23,377 nt of DNA from an uncultured Coriobacteriaceae bacterium (GTDB lineage Bacteria; Actinomycetota; Coriobacteriia; Coriobacteriales; Atopobiaceae). Position numbers and translations under genes: made by a program. This document shows, piece after piece, positions 21,174-23,377 of the stretch (its first letter is position 1; every line of letters starts with the position of its first letter). The stretch covers positions 1 through 23,377 of the forward strand of contig UQSV01000026.1 of NCBI GenBank assembly GCA_900543875.1. Reading direction: 5' to 3'. The notes under the pieces were generated by a model. That model did no database searches. It was given only the letters and a program-made list of their open reading frames with translations, and was not told the origin of the DNA.

Positions 21174-22418
21174 CTAGCCCTCCCCTCTGCCAAGGCCAAA
21201 GAGCCTCCTGGGCTTGCCTCCGCCGGCAAGGGCGTGCCTGGCGCCTTCGGCGTCGGGAAGGTGCCCCAGCTCCTTGAGCAGGGCCGCGAGGCCATGGGCG
21301 GCGCCCAGCGCGGCAGGGTTCTCGGACGCAACGAGCTCGGCCATGCCACCCGCGCCCAAAAGCTCCACAAGGTCGAGCCCTCCGTCGAGCACGCGAACCT
21401 CGCGGGCGCACTCGAGCCCCACGGCCGCCCGCGCCACGAACGACTCGTCGCGCCGACGCGGGTCGCAGGCGTTCATGAGGCGCACGATGCGCGTGCGCGC
21501 CACGCCCAGGCGCACGGCAAGCGACCCGCAGCGCGAAAGCGCCGGGATGGCGCCAGGCCGCTCGTCGGAGACGATGACGAGCCGGTCAGCCTGCTGGGCG
21601 GCACCCGCCACGGCGTCTCCCCAGCTCGACGGCGTGTCAACGATCACGAGGTCATGACCATGGGTAAGCCGCGCGATGATGTCCGCGGCAAGAGGCTGTA
21701 TGCACTCGGCATACTCGGGCGCGCGACACGGGCCCCACACATGCAGGTGCTCGCCGGCACGCGCCCCCGCTTGCTCGAGCGCCTCGTCGCTCGCTATGCC
21801 GCCCGCCAGCGCGGCGAGGTCACCCGGTCGGGAGACGCCACACAGCGCGGCCAGGTTGCCAAAGGCAAGGTCAAGGTCGAGGGCGGCGACGTCGAGCCCC
21901 CAGCTCGCCGCCGAGGCCGCGAAGAGCGCCGCCAGCGTGGTCTTGCCCACGCCGCCCCGGCCCGAGACAAACACGATGACCGGCACGCCCTCGCGCCGCT
22001 CCGACACGGTCGCAAGCGCCTCCTCCCCCGCCGCCCGGCCCGGCACGCCCGAGCGAGTTCCCCTCTGCCCCTGATGGACGGAAGCAGGCCGGGCGGCGAA
22101 GTCGGCGCTGGTGATGACTTGCGAAATGCCCGCGCGCTTGGCACGCGAGCGCATGGATCCCGAGGTGGAGTCGAGCGCGAGGAACACCTCGTTGGCGTTG
22201 CCGTCGGCAGCAATCGCGGCGGCAAGGTTCACCGGGTCGGGGCCTCCCACGCCCTCGCCCACGATGACGCACGCACCCGCGAGGTCCTCGCGCATGCGGC
22301 CGCGCAGACGCACGGGGCTGCGCTCGAACACGACGCTCGCCGCCTCGTCGCACGAGCGCACGTACTCGCCCAGCTCCGAGGACTGCGACACGCCGGCACA
22401 GATTACCCAGGTTGCCAT
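21174..22418 (-). CDS. tadZ: TadZ/CpaE-like ParA-type ATPase
   Basis: The 414-residue protein has a receiver-like N-terminal domain (1-115, lacking a clear phospho-Asp set) and a MinD/ParA ATPase domain. The deviant Walker A is GRGGVGKTT (153-161), then LDLDLAFGNLA and DLVIVDTPSSW (Walker B region). A conserved C-terminal end follows (LVELLGAGG). TadZ/CpaE proteins place the Tad machine at a cell pole or site. ATG 22418 overlaps the stop codon of the upstream gene (TGATG). GTG 22421, with GGGAG seven bases before it, is an alternative start. The gene lies between the SAF protein and tadA, the normal order. Confidence 0.9.
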   Translation of the reverse strand: MATWVICAGVSQSSELGEYVRSCDEAASVVFERSPVRLRGRMREDLAGACVIVGEGVGGPDPVNLAAAIAADGNANEVFLALDSTSGSMRSRAKRAGISQVITSADFAARPASVHQGQRGTRSGVPGRAAGEEALATVSERREGVPVIVFVSGRGGVGKTTLAALFAASAASWGLDVAALDLDLAFGNLAALCGVSRPGDLAALAGGIASDEALEQAGARAGEHLHVWGPCRAPEYAECIQPLAADIIARLTHGHDLVIVDTPSSWGDAVAGAAQQADRLVIVSDERPGAIPALSRCGSLAVRLGVARTRIVRLMNACDPRRRDESFVARAAVGLECAREVRVLDGGLDLVELLGAGGMAELVASENPAALGAAHGLAALLKELGHLPDAEGARHALAGGGKPRRLFGLGRGEG

Positions 22419-23137
22419 CACGCACCATCTCCCGTCTGCGCCCCTACGCTCTCGGGCGCCTTGGCATCGCCACTTCCCAAGGCGGCGGCAGAGGCCACCT
22501 CGTCAACGTCATCGGCGGGAAGGGCCACCCGTAGGCTCCCGGCACCCGAGACGGCCAGCACGTCTGCCACCTCGGCGGGCAGCACGGCCAGCGTGAGCGA
22601 GCGCTCTCCCGCGCCCGCGGACCCCACCCCCTGCGAGGGCACGAGCGCCACTGCATCGCCCGTTATGAGCCGCACGCCCGCGTCCGCAGACTCGTAGACC
22701 AGCACGCGCGCGCCGTTTGCCACCTCGGCGGGGACACCGGCCCTATCCGTGAGCCTCACCGTCACCGCGACGCGGCCCTCGGGCACCTCGATGGAGGTCG
22801 CCTGCTCCGTCACGTCGAGCTCCGTGAGCGGCGATCCCTTGGCAACGGGAGACGACAGCCGCGCCCCCAAGACGTCTGCCACATCGGTGAAGGACCCCTC
22901 CGGGGCGAGGTCGGTGAGCCAGTCCCTCTGCTCGACGTCCCCCTCGCCCACCACGCTGCCCGCGGCAAGCTCGCGCCTTGCCACGACGAGGCTCGCCACC
23001 TCGCCGCCGTACTGCGCGAGCAGCTCGGAGCGCTGCCGCTGGGCGTCGGCCCGAACGGACTCCATGCCACCCGCGGCGAGCAGCAGCGCAAGCACCCCAA
23101 ATGCCGCAGACGTCGCGATGCGCGCGCGTCTCTTCAT
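22418..23137 (-). CDS. cpaB: CpaB/RcpC-like SAF-domain pilus assembly protein
   Basis: The 239-residue protein has a positively charged start and one N-terminal helix (8-25, ATSAAFGVLALLLAAGG). An SAF domain follows (about 50-110, VVARRELAAGSVVGEGDVEQ and LGARLSSPVAKGSPLTELDV), then an RcpC/CpaB-like beta-rich C-terminal domain with VAVTVRLTDRAGVPAEVANG. It would be anchored in the membrane with the rest outside. In Gram-negatives this protein works with the secretin. In monoderms it is kept and its role is less clear. ATG 23137 has GGGAGGGG four bases upstream. It is the first gene of the operon. Identity as CpaB is supported by domain order and neighbours. Confidence 0.85.
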   Translation of the reverse strand: MKRRARIATSAAFGVLALLLAAGGMESVRADAQRQRSELLAQYGGEVASLVVARRELAAGSVVGEGDVEQRDWLTDLAPEGSFTDVADVLGARLSSPVAKGSPLTELDVTEQATSIEVPEGRVAVTVRLTDRAGVPAEVANGARVLVYESADAGVRLITGDAVALVPSQGVGSAGAGERSLTLAVLPAEVADVLAVSGAGSLRVALPADDVDEVASAAALGSGDAKAPESVGAQTGDGA

Positions 23138-23199
23138 GGCCCCTCCCGTCACTCTCGACTACTCGTGGGGCCATCTTCTCCCGAGCGCGCGCAGCAAGA

Positions 23200-23230
23200 G
23201 ACGCCCCGGGCCAGAAAGCCCCGGGGCGTC
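23200..23230. promoter_or_regulatory. 11-bp GC-rich hairpin in the region upstream of the Tad operon
   Basis: GACGCCCCGGG (23200-23210) pairs perfectly with CCCGGGGCGTC (23220-23230) around a 9-base loop. It lies 63 bases before the first ATG. On the minus strand it is followed by TCTTGC, too T-poor for a strong terminator. It could be a leader hairpin or attenuator of the pilus operon, or part of the termination region of the gene to the right. Confidence 0.45.
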
Positions 23231-23255
23231 AGACACAAATCTGTCCAGAATCTAA

Positions 23256-23292
23256 CAAAATATGGGCGAGACGTTCCAAAAACGCCTCGCCC
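23256..23292 (-). terminator. Terminator of a leftward gene lying beyond the right edge
   Basis: An 11-bp stem with one wobble (GGGCGAGACGT 23264-23274 with ACGCCTCGCCC 23282-23292) and a 7-base loop is followed on the minus strand by ATATTTTG. It suggests that another leftward gene ends just outside the window, so the Tad operon would start between here and 23137. No clear -35/-10 was found in that gap. Confidence 0.65.
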
Positions 23293-23293
23293 A

Positions 23294-23340
23294 CCCTGTT
23301 GACAACCCAATAAACCGCAGCTCAATGCCCTGTTGATAAC
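23294..23340 (-). repeat. Two 13-bp direct repeats resembling degenerate DnaA boxes
   Basis: On the minus strand GTTGTCAACAGGG (23306-23294) and GTTATCAACAGGG (23340-23328) differ at one position and are 34 bases apart. TTATCAACA differs from the DnaA box TTATCCACA by one base. The surroundings are AT-rich (AATAAACC, AACTTTTGAAAA). No other replication gene is visible. Confidence 0.4.
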
Positions 23341-23377
23341 TTTTGAAAACGCAGCCGAGAAACGCCGCCGCCACGCG

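Noticed and set aside
21234..22697. 487-residue plus-strand open frame opposite tadZ and cpaB
   Set aside because: Antisense to two well-supported genes, with no domain or ribosome site.

Overview
The window looks like part of a chromosome from a high-GC Gram-positive bacterium of the class Coriobacteriia (Olsenella/Atopobiaceae/Collinsella-like). The reasons are the 5' end of a 16S rRNA gene at the left edge, GC-rich coding throughout, a Flp/Tad pilus locus with no secretin gene (as expected for one membrane), and a gut-anaerobe style set of sugar and polyol genes. The assignment rests on recognition by eye. No search was run.

Left part (1-1500): a 16S rRNA gene runs leftward off the window. 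It is preceded by a leader and a near-consensus promoter (TTGCCA-17-TATATT on the minus strand). Upstream of it lie an AT-richer 5'-truncated remnant of a DUF4143 ATPase and a small two-helix membrane protein gene.

Middle part (1500-12500): individually controlled metabolic genes, several with clear terminators. These are a type II phosphoglucomutase, an unusual PTS EIIB-SIS isomerase fusion, and a metal P1B-type ATPase preceded by a small DUF6110/PacL-like partner under a palindromic site. They are followed by an SDR oxidoreductase, lactaldehyde reductase (fucO), an orphan PTS EIIB and glycerol dehydrogenase (gldA). The two iron- or zinc-dependent polyol dehydrogenases and two EIIB domains, without any EIIC or EIIA nearby, suggest sugar/polyol handling whose transporters are elsewhere. 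Two gene-poor stretches (7117-7792 and 11698-12361) hold repeats. A tRNA-Phe gene with its own promoter and terminator follows, and next to it is a degraded second tRNA-Phe-like copy.

Right part (12764-23137): one compact leftward operon of 14 overlapping or nearly overlapping genes encoding a Tad/Flp pilus machine. In transcription order: CpaB/RcpC-like SAF protein, TadZ, TadA ATPase, TadB, TadC, Flp pilin, a lipoprotein-like protein, a second Flp-like pilin, a TadE-like pseudopilin, a large TadG-like protein, another TadE-like pseudopilin, a DUF192-like protein, a zinc-ribbon/FHA protein and a Cys-rich small protein. No prepilin peptidase is present here. TadZ and TadA would localise and power assembly, TadB/TadC form the membrane platform, and Flp plus the pseudopilins form the fibre. 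The last three genes and the lipoprotein are accessory parts of unknown role.

The most interesting items are the EIIB-SIS fusion, the ATPase/PacL-like pair with its palindrome, the accessory Tad genes (zinc-ribbon/FHA, DUF192, the HxxxxC...CxxC site in TadG), a TadE gene without a usual start codon placed one frame after a UGA, and several well-formed dyads and repeats between genes.
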